Assembly: GCA_030429105.1 (NCBI GenBank)
Contig: JAUIDE010000009.1
Location: 1 to 64,000 of the forward strand
Direction of reading: 5' to 3'
Origin: Alphaproteobacteria bacterium
Lineage (GTDB): Bacteria > Pseudomonadota > Alphaproteobacteria > Rhodobacterales > Rhodobacteraceae
Length of the DNA stretch: 64,000 bases
Shown here: positions 7,570-16,112 of the stretch, piece after piece
Position numbering within the stretch: position 1 is the first letter of the stretch
Layout: the number at the start of each line of letters is the position of its first letter
Translations under genes and position numbers: made by a program
The notes under the pieces: model-generated
Told to the model about the DNA's origin: nothing
The model's database searches: none
Seen by the model: only the letters and a program-made list of their open reading frames with translations

Positions 7570-9201
7570 ATGAAAGTCGAACTCTACGAACACGCCCTGC
7601 GCGCCGGGCTGACGCGCCGCGGAATGCTGCGGGGCGCGACCTGCCTCGCGGCCGGCGCCGCGCTCGGCGGCCTCCCCTCGCTCGCGCGGGCGCAGGGCGG
7701 GCTCCGCGCGGAAATCCTGAAGATCCCCGGCGTCGGCCGCGGCTCCCCGACGGATGCGGACTGGCGGAAGGTCGGCGAGCTCTGCCTCGGGGGGACGAAG
7801 GCCTCCGTCCAGCCGGGCGAGTTCGCGGGCGTGGAGCTGACCTTCATGGGGCTCAACAACCAGAACCTGCACAACTTCCTCTTCCGCGGCTTCCTGCGGC
7901 CCTGGGAGGAATACACGGGCGCGAAGATCAACTGGATCGACCTCGCGCAGGCCGACTACAACGCGCGGCTCCAGCAGTCGATCGCGACCGGGACGGTGGA
8001 TTTCGACATCCTCGAGATGGGCGCACCCTTCGAGGGCGACACGGCGGGCCGCGGCCTCCTCGACGAGATGCCCGCCTGGGTCGCCGACATGATCGAGATG
8101 GACGATTATGTGGGCTACCTGAAGGCGCCGGTCGGCACCTGGGACGGCAAGACCTATCGCGTCGCCATCGACGGGGACTGCCACACCTTCGCCTACCGCA
8201 CGGATTATTTCGGGCCGGGCTCGATCTCCGGCATGGACGCCCCGCCGAAGACCTGGGAGGAGGTCAACGCCGCCTCCAAGGCCCTCGTCGGCAAGGAGGA
8301 CCCGCTGACCGGCCTGCCCGCCCACGGCTATCTCGACCCGCTGAAGGGCTGGGGCGGCTTCGGCTTCTACTTCCTCGAGAACCGCGCCGCGGCCTACGCC
8401 AAGCACCCGGACGACCCGGCCTGGCTCTTCGACCCGGAGACGATGAAGCCGCGCGTGAACAACCCGGCCTGGGTGCAGGCGATCCAGGACGTGATGGACC
8501 TGATCGCGACGCCCGGCGTCTATCCCGCGGACCAGATCAACGCCGACCCGGGGACGACCGCCTTCTCCCAGTTCCTCGCCGGGACGGGCTCGATGCTGAT
8601 GTGGTGGGGCGACGTGGGCTCCTCCGCCCGCACCTCGGACACTTCGGTGGTGGGCGACGTGGTCGGCTTCGGGATCAACCCTGGCGCGACCCGCGTCTGG
8701 AACTCGAAGACGGGCGCCTGGGAGGAGGGCTATAACGAGGCCCCGAACATGGCCTATATCGGCTGGGGGATCTACGTCACCTCCCGCGTCTCGGGCGACG
8801 AGAAGAAGCGGAAGGCCGCATGGTCCGCCGCCGCGCATCTCGGCGGCAAGGACCTCTCGCTCTGGACCTCGGCCTATCCTTCGGGCTTCCAGCCCTACCG
8901 CAACTCGCATTTCCAGTTCGCGGAATGGGAGGAGGCGGGATACGACCGCGCCTTCGTCGAGGATTATCTCGGCTCCAACGCGGACAGCTACAACCACCCG
9001 AACGCCGCGATCGAACCCCGCATCCCCGGCATCTTCCAGTATTACTCGGTGGCGGAGGACGAGCTCGCCAAGGGCTTCGCCGGGCAATACGGCTCTGCGC
9101 AGGAGACGGCGGACGCCATCGCCGCGGCCTGGGAGAAGATCACGGACCAGATCGGGCGGGACAGCCAGGTGGCGCTCTACAAGGCGTCTCTGGGCCTCTG
9201 A
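7570..9201 (+). CDS. sugar ABC transporter substrate-binding protein
   Basis: A 543-residue family-1 extracellular solute-binding protein. The ATG at 7570 was chosen over an in-frame ATG at 7510 because AAGGGAGG ends five bases upstream and because it gives a sensible leader. That leader carries twin arginines (LTRRGMLRGA), a hydrophobic stretch and an ALA-type cleavage site near residue 42 (SLARAQG), so export may be by Tat. The mature part is rich in aromatic residues (YFGPGS, MLMWWGDVG, AYPSGFQPYRNS), as is common in sugar binders. It is larger than typical MalE (about 400), as in the longer oligosaccharide-type binders. Two permease genes follow. Confidence 0.9.
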   Translation: MKVELYEHALRAGLTRRGMLRGATCLAAGAALGGLPSLARAQGGLRAEILKIPGVGRGSPTDADWRKVGELCLGGTKASVQPGEFAGVELTFMGLNNQNLHNFLFRGFLRPWEEYTGAKINWIDLAQADYNARLQQSIATGTVDFDILEMGAPFEGDTAGRGLLDEMPAWVADMIEMDDYVGYLKAPVGTWDGKTYRVAIDGDCHTFAYRTDYFGPGSISGMDAPPKTWEEVNAASKALVGKEDPLTGLPAHGYLDPLKGWGGFGFYFLENRAAAYAKHPDDPAWLFDPETMKPRVNNPAWVQAIQDVMDLIATPGVYPADQINADPGTTAFSQFLAGTGSMLMWWGDVGSSARTSDTSVVGDVVGFGINPGATRVWNSKTGAWEEGYNEAPNMAYIGWGIYVTSRVSGDEKKRKAAWSAAAHLGGKDLSLWTSAYPSGFQPYRNSHFQFAEWEEAGYDRAFVEDYLGSNADSYNHPNAAIEPRIPGIFQYYSVAEDELAKGFAGQYGSAQETADAIAAAWEKITDQIGRDSQVALYKASLGL

Positions 9202-9249
9202 CCGCAGGCGGGGCCGGGCTCGCCCCCGGCCCCTTTCCGAAAGGCGGCG

Positions 9250-10356
9250 ATGAGCGCATCGGGCGACCTTCTCCATGTCGTGGAGCCCGACGGGCTCTCG
9301 CCCCGCCGCGCGCGTTTCGGGCGCGCGGCGATGTGGGGGGCGGGGGCGATCCTCCTCCTCGTGGCCGGGGCGCAGACGATGCAGGCGCTCGGCCATGCCG
9401 ATCTCGGCTTCACGACCTGGCGGCCCACGCTCTACGCCTGGCTCCTGTGGATGACCGCCTTCTGCTGGGCGCAGGTGCTGATCCGGGGGGAGGCGGGGAA
9501 GCGGCTCCTCTTCGTGCTGCCGGCGGCGTTCTTCGTCGGCTCGATGGTGGTCTTTCCGCTGATCTTCGGGCTCGGCATCGCCTTTTCGGACTGGAACCTC
9601 TCCTCGCCCGACGGGCGGCGCTTCAACGGGTTCGACAACATCGCGCAGATGTGGGGGGATCCGTTCTACTGGAACGCGCTCGGCAACATGGTCTGGTATG
9701 TGCTGGCGATCCTCGTCGAATACGTCATCGCCTTCGGGCTCGCGCTGCTGCTCAACGCGGAGATCCGGGCGCGGCGCTTCTTCCGCGTCGCCTTCCTCCT
9801 GCCGCTGATGCTCTCTCCCGTCGCGGTGAGCTGGATGATCGGCAAGTCGATGCTGGAGCCGCGCTTCGGCCCCGTCGCCCGGCTCGGGCGGGAGCTCGGA
9901 TGGGAAAATCCCTCCTTCTTCGGCTCGCCGGAGATCGCGCGGCTGACCATCATGGTGATGGACGCATGGACCTTCATTCCCTTCATGATGATCATGCTGC
10001 TGGCCGGGCTGCAGGCGATCCCGAAGGAATTGCAGGAGGCGGCGCGGGTGGACGGCGCGGGCGGCTGGCGCGGCTTCCGCGAGATCACCTTCCCCTTGAT
10101 GATCCCCGTCTCGATCACGGCGATCCTGATCCGCATCATCTTCAAGCTGAAGCTGGCGGACGTCATCATCAACGTCACCGCCGGCGGGCCGGGCGGGGCG
10201 ACGGACAGCGTGACGAGCTTCATCTTCCGCGAATACCGGGACCGGTCGAACGTGGGCTACGGGACGATGCTGGCGATGGTCTATCTCGTGCTCATCGTCG
10301 TCGCCATGACGCTCCTGATGAAGGCGGCTGACCGCTGGATGAGGCCGAAAGGATGA
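9250..10356 (+). CDS. sugar ABC transporter permease (MalF type)
   Basis: A 368-residue inner-membrane permease with about eight hydrophobic segments; two lie before the core domain (about 27-45 and 60-75). The EAA loop that docks the ATPase reads EAARVDGAGGWRGFREITF (about 262-280). It follows the binding protein by 48 bases and overlaps the second permease by four bases. The last gene pair of such importers works as a heterodimer. Substrate specificity cannot be read from the permease. Confidence 0.92.
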   Translation: MSASGDLLHVVEPDGLSPRRARFGRAAMWGAGAILLLVAGAQTMQALGHADLGFTTWRPTLYAWLLWMTAFCWAQVLIRGEAGKRLLFVLPAAFFVGSMVVFPLIFGLGIAFSDWNLSSPDGRRFNGFDNIAQMWGDPFYWNALGNMVWYVLAILVEYVIAFGLALLLNAEIRARRFFRVAFLLPLMLSPVAVSWMIGKSMLEPRFGPVARLGRELGWENPSFFGSPEIARLTIMVMDAWTFIPFMMIMLLAGLQAIPKELQEAARVDGAGGWRGFREITFPLMIPVSITAILIRIIFKLKLADVIINVTAGGPGGATDSVTSFIFREYRDRSNVGYGTMLAMVYLVLIVVAMTLLMKAADRWMRPKG

Positions 10357-11270
10357 GCGGGCAGATCTTCCATGACGGCGAGGCGGACCTCGCCCATCGC
10401 GCGAAATGGTGGACGGGCCGGGCGCTGATCTACGGCGCGCTCGCGCTCTGGGCCTTCATCTGCCTCTTCCCGATCTTCTGGACGCTGACGACCTCGTTCA
10501 AGACGGCGCCGGACGTGATGAAGGGCAACATCCTGCCCTGGTGGGATTTCCGGCCCGCCTGGCTCGGCTGGCGCTCGCTCGGCCTCTCGCCGGAGACGAT
10601 CTTCGAGGAATCGACGGTGCGGGAGGAGTTCCTGAAGCGGTTCCTCAACTCGCTCGTCACCTCCGTCTCGGCCTCCGTGCTGGCGGTGATCCTCGGCAGC
10701 CTCGCGGCCTACGGGCTTTCCCGCTTCGCCTACCGGTTCGGGCCGATGCGGAACGGGGACATTTCCTTCTTCTTCCTCTCGCAGCTGATCCTGCCGCCGG
10801 TCGTCCTCGCCCTGCCCTTCCTCGTGCTCTATCGGGAACTCGGGATGCTCGACACCCGGATCGGTCTGATCCTCCTCTACACGCTCACCGTGCTCCCCAT
10901 CGTCATCTGGATCATGCGGGACCAGTTCGCCGCGATCCCGACCGAGCTAGAGGAGGCGGCGCTGATGGACGGGCTCTCGATCTGGGGCGCCTTCGCGACG
11001 ATCATCCTGCCCATCGCGCTGCCCGGCATGGTGGCGGCGCTGATCCTCAGCCTCGTTCTGACCTGGAACGAGTATTTCTTCGCCGCGCTCCTCACCTCCA
11101 CCCATGCGAACACGCTGCCGGTGATGGTGGCGAGCCAGACCGGGAGCCAGGGGATCAGCTGGTGGTCGATGGCCGCGCTTTCCGCCGCCTCCATCGCGCC
11201 GCTGATCCTCGTCGGCATCCTGCTCGAGCGGTTCATCATCCGAGGGATGGCGGCGGGGGCGGTGAAATAG
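10353..11270 (+). CDS. sugar ABC transporter permease (MalG type)
   Basis: A 305-residue second permease with six predicted membrane spans. Its EAA loop reads EEAALMDGLSIWGAFATIIL (about 198-217). The ATGA overlap with the first permease indicates coupled translation. It is the last gene of the plus-strand transport operon, and a short hairpin followed by Ts begins 13 bases after the stop. Confidence 0.93.
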   Translation: MSGQIFHDGEADLAHRAKWWTGRALIYGALALWAFICLFPIFWTLTTSFKTAPDVMKGNILPWWDFRPAWLGWRSLGLSPETIFEESTVREEFLKRFLNSLVTSVSASVLAVILGSLAAYGLSRFAYRFGPMRNGDISFFFLSQLILPPVVLALPFLVLYRELGMLDTRIGLILLYTLTVLPIVIWIMRDQFAAIPTELEEAALMDGLSIWGAFATIILPIALPGMVAALILSLVLTWNEYFFAALLTSTHANTLPVMVASQTGSQGISWWSMAALSAASIAPLILVGILLERFIIRGMAAGAVK

Positions 11271-11282
11271 GGGCGCGCGCTC

Positions 11283-11300
11283 ACCTGATCTTCAGGTTTT
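11283..11300 (+). terminator. short hairpin with T-run after the transport operon
   Basis: ACCTGA (11283-11288), loop TCT, TCAGGT (11292-11297), then more Ts to 11300. The stem is perfect but only six base pairs, so a weak intrinsic terminator is the most that can be claimed. Its position 13 bases past the permease stop supports the reading. Confidence 0.45.
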
Positions 11301-11584
11301 GGTGATAGAGAGCGGTCTTGCGAACGGAGAGGGAGCATATCGGCGAAGGTTTGACATCGGGTTTGCGAACATATCTGAAATACGCTTGTAATACGTTTGT
11401 AATACGCTTGTAATACATTAACGGTCGTGAATATCCCATATAAATCATAAGGTTGCCGGACAAGCCCGGAAAAGACGGCTCGCGCCGGACCGCCCGCAAC
11501 AGGGAGAAACGGTAGTTTATTGTTACAGAACAACGATTTGACGGGAAGGCAACACCTGCCCGGCAGCGTTCGCACCCTCTCCCG
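11301..11584. other. convergent intergenic stretch with unusual AT-rich sequence
   Basis: The space lies between two converging operons (the permease ends at 11270 and the FGGY kinase at 11585), so no promoter for either is expected here. It nevertheless holds a TTGACA (11351-11356), the tandem 11-bp repeats at 11381, and a stem pair TGACGGGA / TCCCGTCA (about 11538 and 11578) that could end the kinase operon. Short frames across it have no family match and cross into known genes. Confidence 0.5.
11381..11421. repeat. 11-bp tandem repeats, three copies and a part
   Basis: TACGCTTGTAA (11381), TACGTTTGTAA (11392) and TACGCTTGTAA (11403) follow each other without gaps, then TACATTAA begins a degenerate fourth copy. 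One substitution separates the middle copy. The 11-bp period is close to one helical turn, so each copy would face the same side of DNA. The AT-rich block stands out in a region of about 70 percent GC. Confidence 0.8.
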
Positions 11585-13075
11585 TCAGCCTTCCCCGCCC
11601 AAGGCCGCCGCAATCTCCTTCGTCCGCTCGTAGAGCGCGCGGAAGAGCGGGTATTGCGCCTCGTATTCCGGGCGGCGGACCGGGGCGATCTCCGCCTCCT
11701 GCGGGTTCCAGGCCTCGATGTCCTCCGGCCTTGCGGCGCCGAGGGCGAGGGCGGCGAGGAAGGCGTCGCCATAGGCGGCGCCGAGGCTCGTGCGGCGGAG
11801 GCGGTGGGGCAGGCCCGTCATGTCCGCCGTCGCCTGCAGCCAGACCCGGTTCTTCACCCCGCCGCCGACGGCGAAGACGGATTCGGGTGCGGCGCCCGCC
11901 TCCGCATAGGTTTCCGTAACATGCCGGGTGGCGGCGGCGATCCCCTCCAGAACCGCGCGATACATCTCCCCGCGCCCGTGCGTCAGGTCGAGCCCGAAGA
12001 AGGCGCCCTTCGCCTTCGGATCGTGGATCGGCGTCCGCTCGCCCGAGAAATAGGGGAGGCAGAGCAGGCCCCGCGCGCCGGGCGGCGCCGCCTCCGCCTC
12101 AGCGGCGAGGGCGGCGAAGGCGGTTTCGCGGGGCAGTTCGCGGGCGAATGAATCCCGGAACCAGTGGGTCAGCGTGCCGGAGGTGGCGAGCCCCGCCATC
12201 GCCGCATGGCGCCCCGGAAAGAGCCAGGGCGCGTGCCAGAGCCGCGGGTCGGAAAGGCGCCGCTCCGTCACGAGGATGATGAAGATGGTGGAGCCCATCA
12301 TCATCATCATCTCCCCCGGCGCCCGCACGCCGACGCTGACCGCCTCCGCCGCCGCGTCGATCGTGCCGCAGGTGACGGGCGTTCCGGCGAGAAGGCCGGT
12401 CTCCGCCGCCGCGGCCGCCGTGACCCGCCCGGCGATCTCATTGGACCACATCAGCCGGGGCAGCATCGCCGCGCCGCAGATGCCCTCAAGGTCCGCGCGC
12501 CAGCCCTGCGCCTCGATGTCGTAGAGCGGGGTGAAGTTGGCGGCGGTGTAATGGTCGATCACCGCCTCCCCGGTCAGCCGCAGGGTCAGGAAGCTGGTGG
12601 AGGTCAGGATGCGCGCCGTCTTCGCCCAGAGTTCGGGGCGGTTGCGCCGGAGCCAGAGGATCTTCGGGCCGACCGATTGCGAGGTGAGCGCGTTGCCGCC
12701 GCGGGCGACGATCTCCGCCTCGCCGATCTCCGCGTTCAGCGAGGCGATCTCCGCCGTCGCGCGCGTGTCGACGCCGTAGAGGACGCCGTTCATCAGCGGC
12801 GCGCCCGAAGCGTCCACCGGCGCCATGCAGGGGCCGATGGCGGAGACGGCGACGCCCGCGATGCGCCGGGGCTCGACCCCCTGCGCCAGCAAAGCGCGGG
12901 AGAGGTGGACGAAATCCCCCCACCAGTCCTCCTCCGGCCGGTGCTCCGCCCAGCCGGGGCGGGGCACGATCATCTCGTGCGGGCGCGCGGCCTGCGCCAG
13001 CACGCGGCCCGAAGCGTCCACGATCACGCCCTTCGATTCGAAGGTGCCGATGTCGATGCCGAGGAAGCAGTCCAT
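11585..13075 (-). CDS. FGGY-family carbohydrate kinase
   Basis: A 496-residue sugar kinase of the xylulokinase/gluconokinase group, phosphorylating a sugar or polyol with ATP. The N-terminal phosphate motif is GIDIGTFESKGVIVD (about 6-20), the middle shows CGTIDAAAEAVSVG (about 242-255), and the adenosine motif is FAVGGGVKN (about 403-411). The threonine of DIGT is followed by FESK rather than the usual TSVK or TGGR pattern, which marks a less studied branch. A run of five methionines precedes GSTIF. It ends a three-gene operon with the BtpA-like and M42-like genes; the gap to the M42 gene is four bases. Substrate unknown. Confidence 0.88.
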   Translation of the reverse strand: MDCFLGIDIGTFESKGVIVDASGRVLAQAARPHEMIVPRPGWAEHRPEEDWWGDFVHLSRALLAQGVEPRRIAGVAVSAIGPCMAPVDASGAPLMNGVLYGVDTRATAEIASLNAEIGEAEIVARGGNALTSQSVGPKILWLRRNRPELWAKTARILTSTSFLTLRLTGEAVIDHYTAANFTPLYDIEAQGWRADLEGICGAAMLPRLMWSNEIAGRVTAAAAAETGLLAGTPVTCGTIDAAAEAVSVGVRAPGEMMMMMGSTIFIILVTERRLSDPRLWHAPWLFPGRHAAMAGLATSGTLTHWFRDSFARELPRETAFAALAAEAEAAPPGARGLLCLPYFSGERTPIHDPKAKGAFFGLDLTHGRGEMYRAVLEGIAAATRHVTETYAEAGAAPESVFAVGGGVKNRVWLQATADMTGLPHRLRRTSLGAAYGDAFLAALALGAARPEDIEAWNPQEAEIAPVRRPEYEAQYPLFRALYERTKEIAAALGGEG

Positions 13076-13079
13076 CGCC

Positions 13080-14171
13080 CTAACCCCGTTCCAGCCGGAA
13101 GCCCGGCCCGATCCGCGCGAGCGCCGAAGCCGTAAGCCGGACGAGCCCTTCGAGGTCCCCGAGGTCGCAGCATTCCACGGCGGAATGCGAATGGCGCATC
13201 GGGAAGCCGATATCGAGCGAGGCGACGCCCTCCCCGACCGTCTGGACGTAGGAGAGATCGGTGAGGACGCCGACCTGCGCGGAACGCTGGAGCCCGATCC
13301 CCTCCGCCTCCGCCGTTTCCTCGAAAAGGCGGACGAGCGCGGGATGCGGGATGACGCCGTTCAGCGTGCCGCGGCCGTGGAAGGAGTAGAGGCTCATCCC
13401 CGGCCCGGCGCCGAGCCGCATCTCCCCGCGGTCGGCCATGTCCGGCGTGTCGGAGGCGAGCATGAGGTCGATCTGGATCGCGATGTCCGGCCGCAGCGCC
13501 TGCGCGGCGACGACGGCGCCGCGGAGGTTGAACTCCTCCTGCACGGAAAAGACGAGATGGACGGTCGGCCCGCCCGCCCGCGCCGCGAGGAGCCGCGCGA
13601 GGGCGATGAGCGCGGCGCAGCCCGCGCGGTCGTCCACCGAGGGGCCGGCGATCCGGTCCCCCGCGAGCTCCATGACGGAGGGCCGGTAGATCACCGGCGT
13701 CCCGATCCGCACCCCGGCTTCCTCCACCGCCGCCTTCGAGCCGTGGCCCGTGTCGATCAGGATTTCGGGCGCGGTCAGGACGCGGTATTTCTCCTCCGGC
13801 CCGGTGGCGTGATGGGCCTTGTTCATCACGATCCCCGGCACGTCCCGCCCCTCCCCGACGCAGAGGAGGACGGGCTGCGCCGCCATGGCGCGCTCGGAGA
13901 CGCCGCCCATCCGCTCGACCCGGATCAATCCGTCCGCCTCGATCCGGCGGACGAAGAAGCCGATCTGGTCCATATGCGCGAAGACCATGACGGAGGGTGA
14001 TTCCGCATCGCCCGCGAAGGTCGCGATCACGTTGCCGAGCCGGTCTGCCCGGCTCTCCACGCCCGCCTCGCCGAGCTTCGCGCGGATCAGCGCGGCCACC
14101 CGCTCCTCATGGCCCGAGAGGCCGGGCGCGAGCATAAGGGCCTTGAGGTCGTCCCGCAGCCCTTCGCGCAT
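13080..14171 (-). CDS. M42-family metallohydrolase (SgcX/FrvX-like)
   Basis: A 363-residue protein of the M42 glutamyl aminopeptidase/endoglucanase family. Dinuclear metal ligands are visible in order: His in FAHMDQIGF (about 64-72), Asp in SVDDRAG, the Glu pair in QEEFNLRG, Asp in ASDTPDM, and a His in RHSHSAVE near the C-terminus. Its start overlaps the stop of the BtpA-like gene (TGATG). In Escherichia coli the M42 homologue sgcX and the BtpA homologue sgcQ also sit in one sugar operon, so the pairing is likely functional. Whether it acts on peptides, glycosides or another conjugate is not known; I favour a sugar-linked substrate from context. Confidence 0.85.
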   Translation of the reverse strand: MREGLRDDLKALMLAPGLSGHEERVAALIRAKLGEAGVESRADRLGNVIATFAGDAESPSVMVFAHMDQIGFFVRRIEADGLIRVERMGGVSERAMAAQPVLLCVGEGRDVPGIVMNKAHHATGPEEKYRVLTAPEILIDTGHGSKAAVEEAGVRIGTPVIYRPSVMELAGDRIAGPSVDDRAGCAALIALARLLAARAGGPTVHLVFSVQEEFNLRGAVVAAQALRPDIAIQIDLMLASDTPDMADRGEMRLGAGPGMSLYSFHGRGTLNGVIPHPALVRLFEETAEAEGIGLQRSAQVGVLTDLSYVQTVGEGVASLDIGFPMRHSHSAVECCDLGDLEGLVRLTASALARIGPGFRLERG

Positions 14172-14983
14172 CACCGGCCCCCGCGTGCGGCGCGGGCGCG
14201 GGCCATGAAGTCCGCCGCCCTCTCCGGGTCCACCGCGCTCCAGGTGTCGCCGCCGTGCTTCAGCGCGGAGCCGACGACGCAGCCGTCCGCCACGCGGAGG
14301 ACGTCCGCCACCGTCTCGTGCTTCACGCCAGTATTGGCGAGGACGGGAACCTTCGGCAGGACGCGCTTGACCGCTTCGAGATCGGAGAGCGCCGCCGCCT
14401 CCCCGGTGATCTGGCCGGAGACGAGCACCGCGTCCGGGATCGAGGAGAAGACGGCGGAGCGCGCCCGGTCCGGCAGGGGCCGCCGGTCCAGCGAATCTGC
14501 GAATTCGGCGGAGACGTTGAAGAGCGTCGCGAGATCCCCCCGCCCGAGCCGGGCGCGGTAGCGCATCGCTGCGCCGGCGTCGGGGGACCAGAGGCCCATG
14601 TCGCTCGCATAGGTCCCCGTGAAGATCTCCCGCACGAAGGCGGCGCCGGTCGCGGCGGCGAGCGCCATCGTCGCCATCGGGTCCCAGAGGACGTTGACGC
14701 CGAAGGGGAGCGCGATCTCCCCCCGCAGCTGGCCGATGACATAGGCCATCGTCGCGGTCGAGGCCGGATCGACCTTCAGCTCGTAGGGCCGGTCGTTCTC
14801 GTTGCCGAACATCACCGCGTCGAAGCCCGCCGCCTGAAGGGCGGCGAGGTCGCGCCGCGCGCCCTCCACGAGGCCTTCGAGCCCCGCCTCCGCATCGTGC
14901 AGCGGCGCGCCCGGCAGGGCGCCGAGATGGACCATCGCGATCACGGGCTTGCCGGGCCCGAAGACCCGCGTGAAGTTCCCCAT
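14171..14983 (-). CDS. BtpA/SgcQ-family protein
   Basis: A 270-residue TIM-barrel-like protein of the BtpA family. It starts with the family pattern FGPGKPVIAMVHLGALPG (residues 8-25), followed by NENDRPY (about 61-67), a GVNVLWDP strand and, near the end, DGCVVGSALK, a phosphate-binding-like loop. The family is named after a cyanobacterial photosystem I biogenesis factor, but most members, like SgcQ, occur in sugar operons and have no established reaction. Here it is first in an operon with the M42 hydrolase and FGGY kinase, and is divergent from the aldo-keto reductase across operator site B. Confidence 0.87.
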   Translation of the reverse strand: MGNFTRVFGPGKPVIAMVHLGALPGAPLHDAEAGLEGLVEGARRDLAALQAAGFDAVMFGNENDRPYELKVDPASTATMAYVIGQLRGEIALPFGVNVLWDPMATMALAAATGAAFVREIFTGTYASDMGLWSPDAGAAMRYRARLGRGDLATLFNVSAEFADSLDRRPLPDRARSAVFSSIPDAVLVSGQITGEAAALSDLEAVKRVLPKVPVLANTGVKHETVADVLRVADGCVVGSALKHGGDTWSAVDPERAADFMARARAARGGR

Positions 14984-15042
14984 CCCTCCCCCCGATCTTC
15001 CATCGCCGGGCGCGAAGGGGATGCGCCGGGCCTTGTTTCACA

Positions 15043-15054
15043 CTAGCATGTTAG
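15043..15054. promoter_or_regulatory. operator site B, palindrome CTAGCATGTTAG
   Basis: This is the exact reverse complement of the site in front of the GntR gene. It lies in the 88-base gap between the divergent BtpA-like operon and the aldo-keto reductase operon, so one bound dimer could control both. It contains an in-frame ATG (15048) that might be mistaken for the reductase start. Confidence 0.65.
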
Positions 15055-15071
15055 CCGTCACGGAGGCGGAC

Positions 15072-16112
15072 ATGCAATTGAAGACAAGGCGCTGGGATCG
15101 GCGTGGAGACGGCGGCCTGAGCTTCACGGAGCTCGGCTTCGGCACCGCGCCGCTCGGCAATCTCTATCGCCCGGTTCCCGAACCGGAGGCGGAGGCGACG
15201 CTGGAGGCGGCCTGGGAGGCGGGCGTCCGCTATTTCGACACGGCGCCGCTCTATGGCTTCGGGCTCGCGGAGACGCGGCTCAACCGCTTCCTGCGCGGCA
15301 AGCGGCGGGACGATTATGTGCTTTCCACCAAGGTCGGCCGCCTTTTGCGTCCTTGCGCGAAGGGAGAGGAGCGGGACGGGATCGGCAAGTTCTTCGACAC
15401 GCCGGCGCGCAAGGAAGTCTACGACTACGGGCATGACGGCGTCCTCCGTTCCTTCGAGCATTCGCTGGAGCGGCTGGGGGCGGACCGGGTGGACATCCTC
15501 TTCGTCCACGACATCGACGTGCGGAACCAGGGCGGGCAGGCGGCGCTCGACGCCCGGCTCGCGGAGTTCATGGCCGGCGGCTACAAGGCGCTGCTGCGGC
15601 TTCGGGACGAGGGGGCGATCCGCGCCATCGGCGCCGGGGTGAACGAATGGGAGCCCTGCCAGTGGCTCGCGGAGCGGGGGGATTTCGACCTCTTCCTCCT
15701 CGCCGGGCGCTACACTTTGCTGGAGCAGGAGGCGCTGGAGAGCTTCCTGCCGATGGCGGAGGCGCGGGGAATCGGGATCGTGCTCGGCGGGCCCTACAAT
15801 TCCGGCATTCTCGCCACCGGGCCGAAGCCGGGCGCCTTCTACGATTACGCGCCCGCGCCGCAGCCGATCCTCGACCGGGTGGCGCGGATCGAGGCGGTCT
15901 GCGCCCGGCACGGCGTGCGGCTGGCGGAGGCCGCGTTCCGGTTTCCGCTCCTCCACCCTGCCGTCGTCTCCGTCATCCCCGGCGGGGCGACGCCGGCGGA
16001 GATGGCGGCGAATGCCCGCGCCGCCTCCGCAACGATCCCGCCCGCGCTCTGGGCCGAGCTGAAAGCGGAGGGATTGATGCGCGAAGACGCGCCGACCGGA
16101 GGCGCGGCATGA
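15072..16112 (+). CDS. aldo/keto reductase, aldose 1-dehydrogenase type
   Basis: A 346-residue NAD(P)-dependent oxidoreductase. The catalytic tetrad appears as Asp and Tyr in FDTAPLYG (about 55-62), Lys in STKVGR and His in FVHDID. The pattern LGFGTAPLGNLYRPV near the N-terminus is typical of D-threo-aldose (L-fucose) 1-dehydrogenases and related pyridoxal dehydrogenases. The ATG at 15072 was chosen because GGAGG lies five bases upstream; the ATG at 15048 lies inside the operator. The next gene, a lactonase-like hydrolase, overlaps it by four bases, which fits a sugar to lactone to acid sequence. Confidence 0.87.
   Translation: MQLKTRRWDRRGDGGLSFTELGFGTAPLGNLYRPVPEPEAEATLEAAWEAGVRYFDTAPLYGFGLAETRLNRFLRGKRRDDYVLSTKVGRLLRPCAKGEERDGIGKFFDTPARKEVYDYGHDGVLRSFEHSLERLGADRVDILFVHDIDVRNQGGQAALDARLAEFMAGGYKALLRLRDEGAIRAIGAGVNEWEPCQWLAERGDFDLFLLAGRYTLLEQEALESFLPMAEARGIGIVLGGPYNSGILATGPKPGAFYDYAPAPQPILDRVARIEAVCARHGVRLAEAAFRFPLLHPAVVSVIPGGATPAEMAANARAASATIPPALWAELKAEGLMREDAPTGGAA

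Noticed and set aside
7477-9396. 639-codon minus-strand frame
   Set aside because: Antisense to the substrate-binding protein, whose leader, length and operon context are clear.
11381-11421. possible CRISPR array
   Set aside because: Units are 11 bp and directly adjacent, with no spacers and no cas genes nearby.
11281-11772. minus-strand frames crossing the convergent gap into the kinase gene
   Set aside because: They overlap the FGGY kinase out of phase and the AT-rich repeat block; composition is not coding-like.
15048-15071. ATG at 15048 as start of the aldo-keto reductase
   Set aside because: It lies inside the operator palindrome and lacks a ribosome binding site; GGAGG favours the ATG at 15072.
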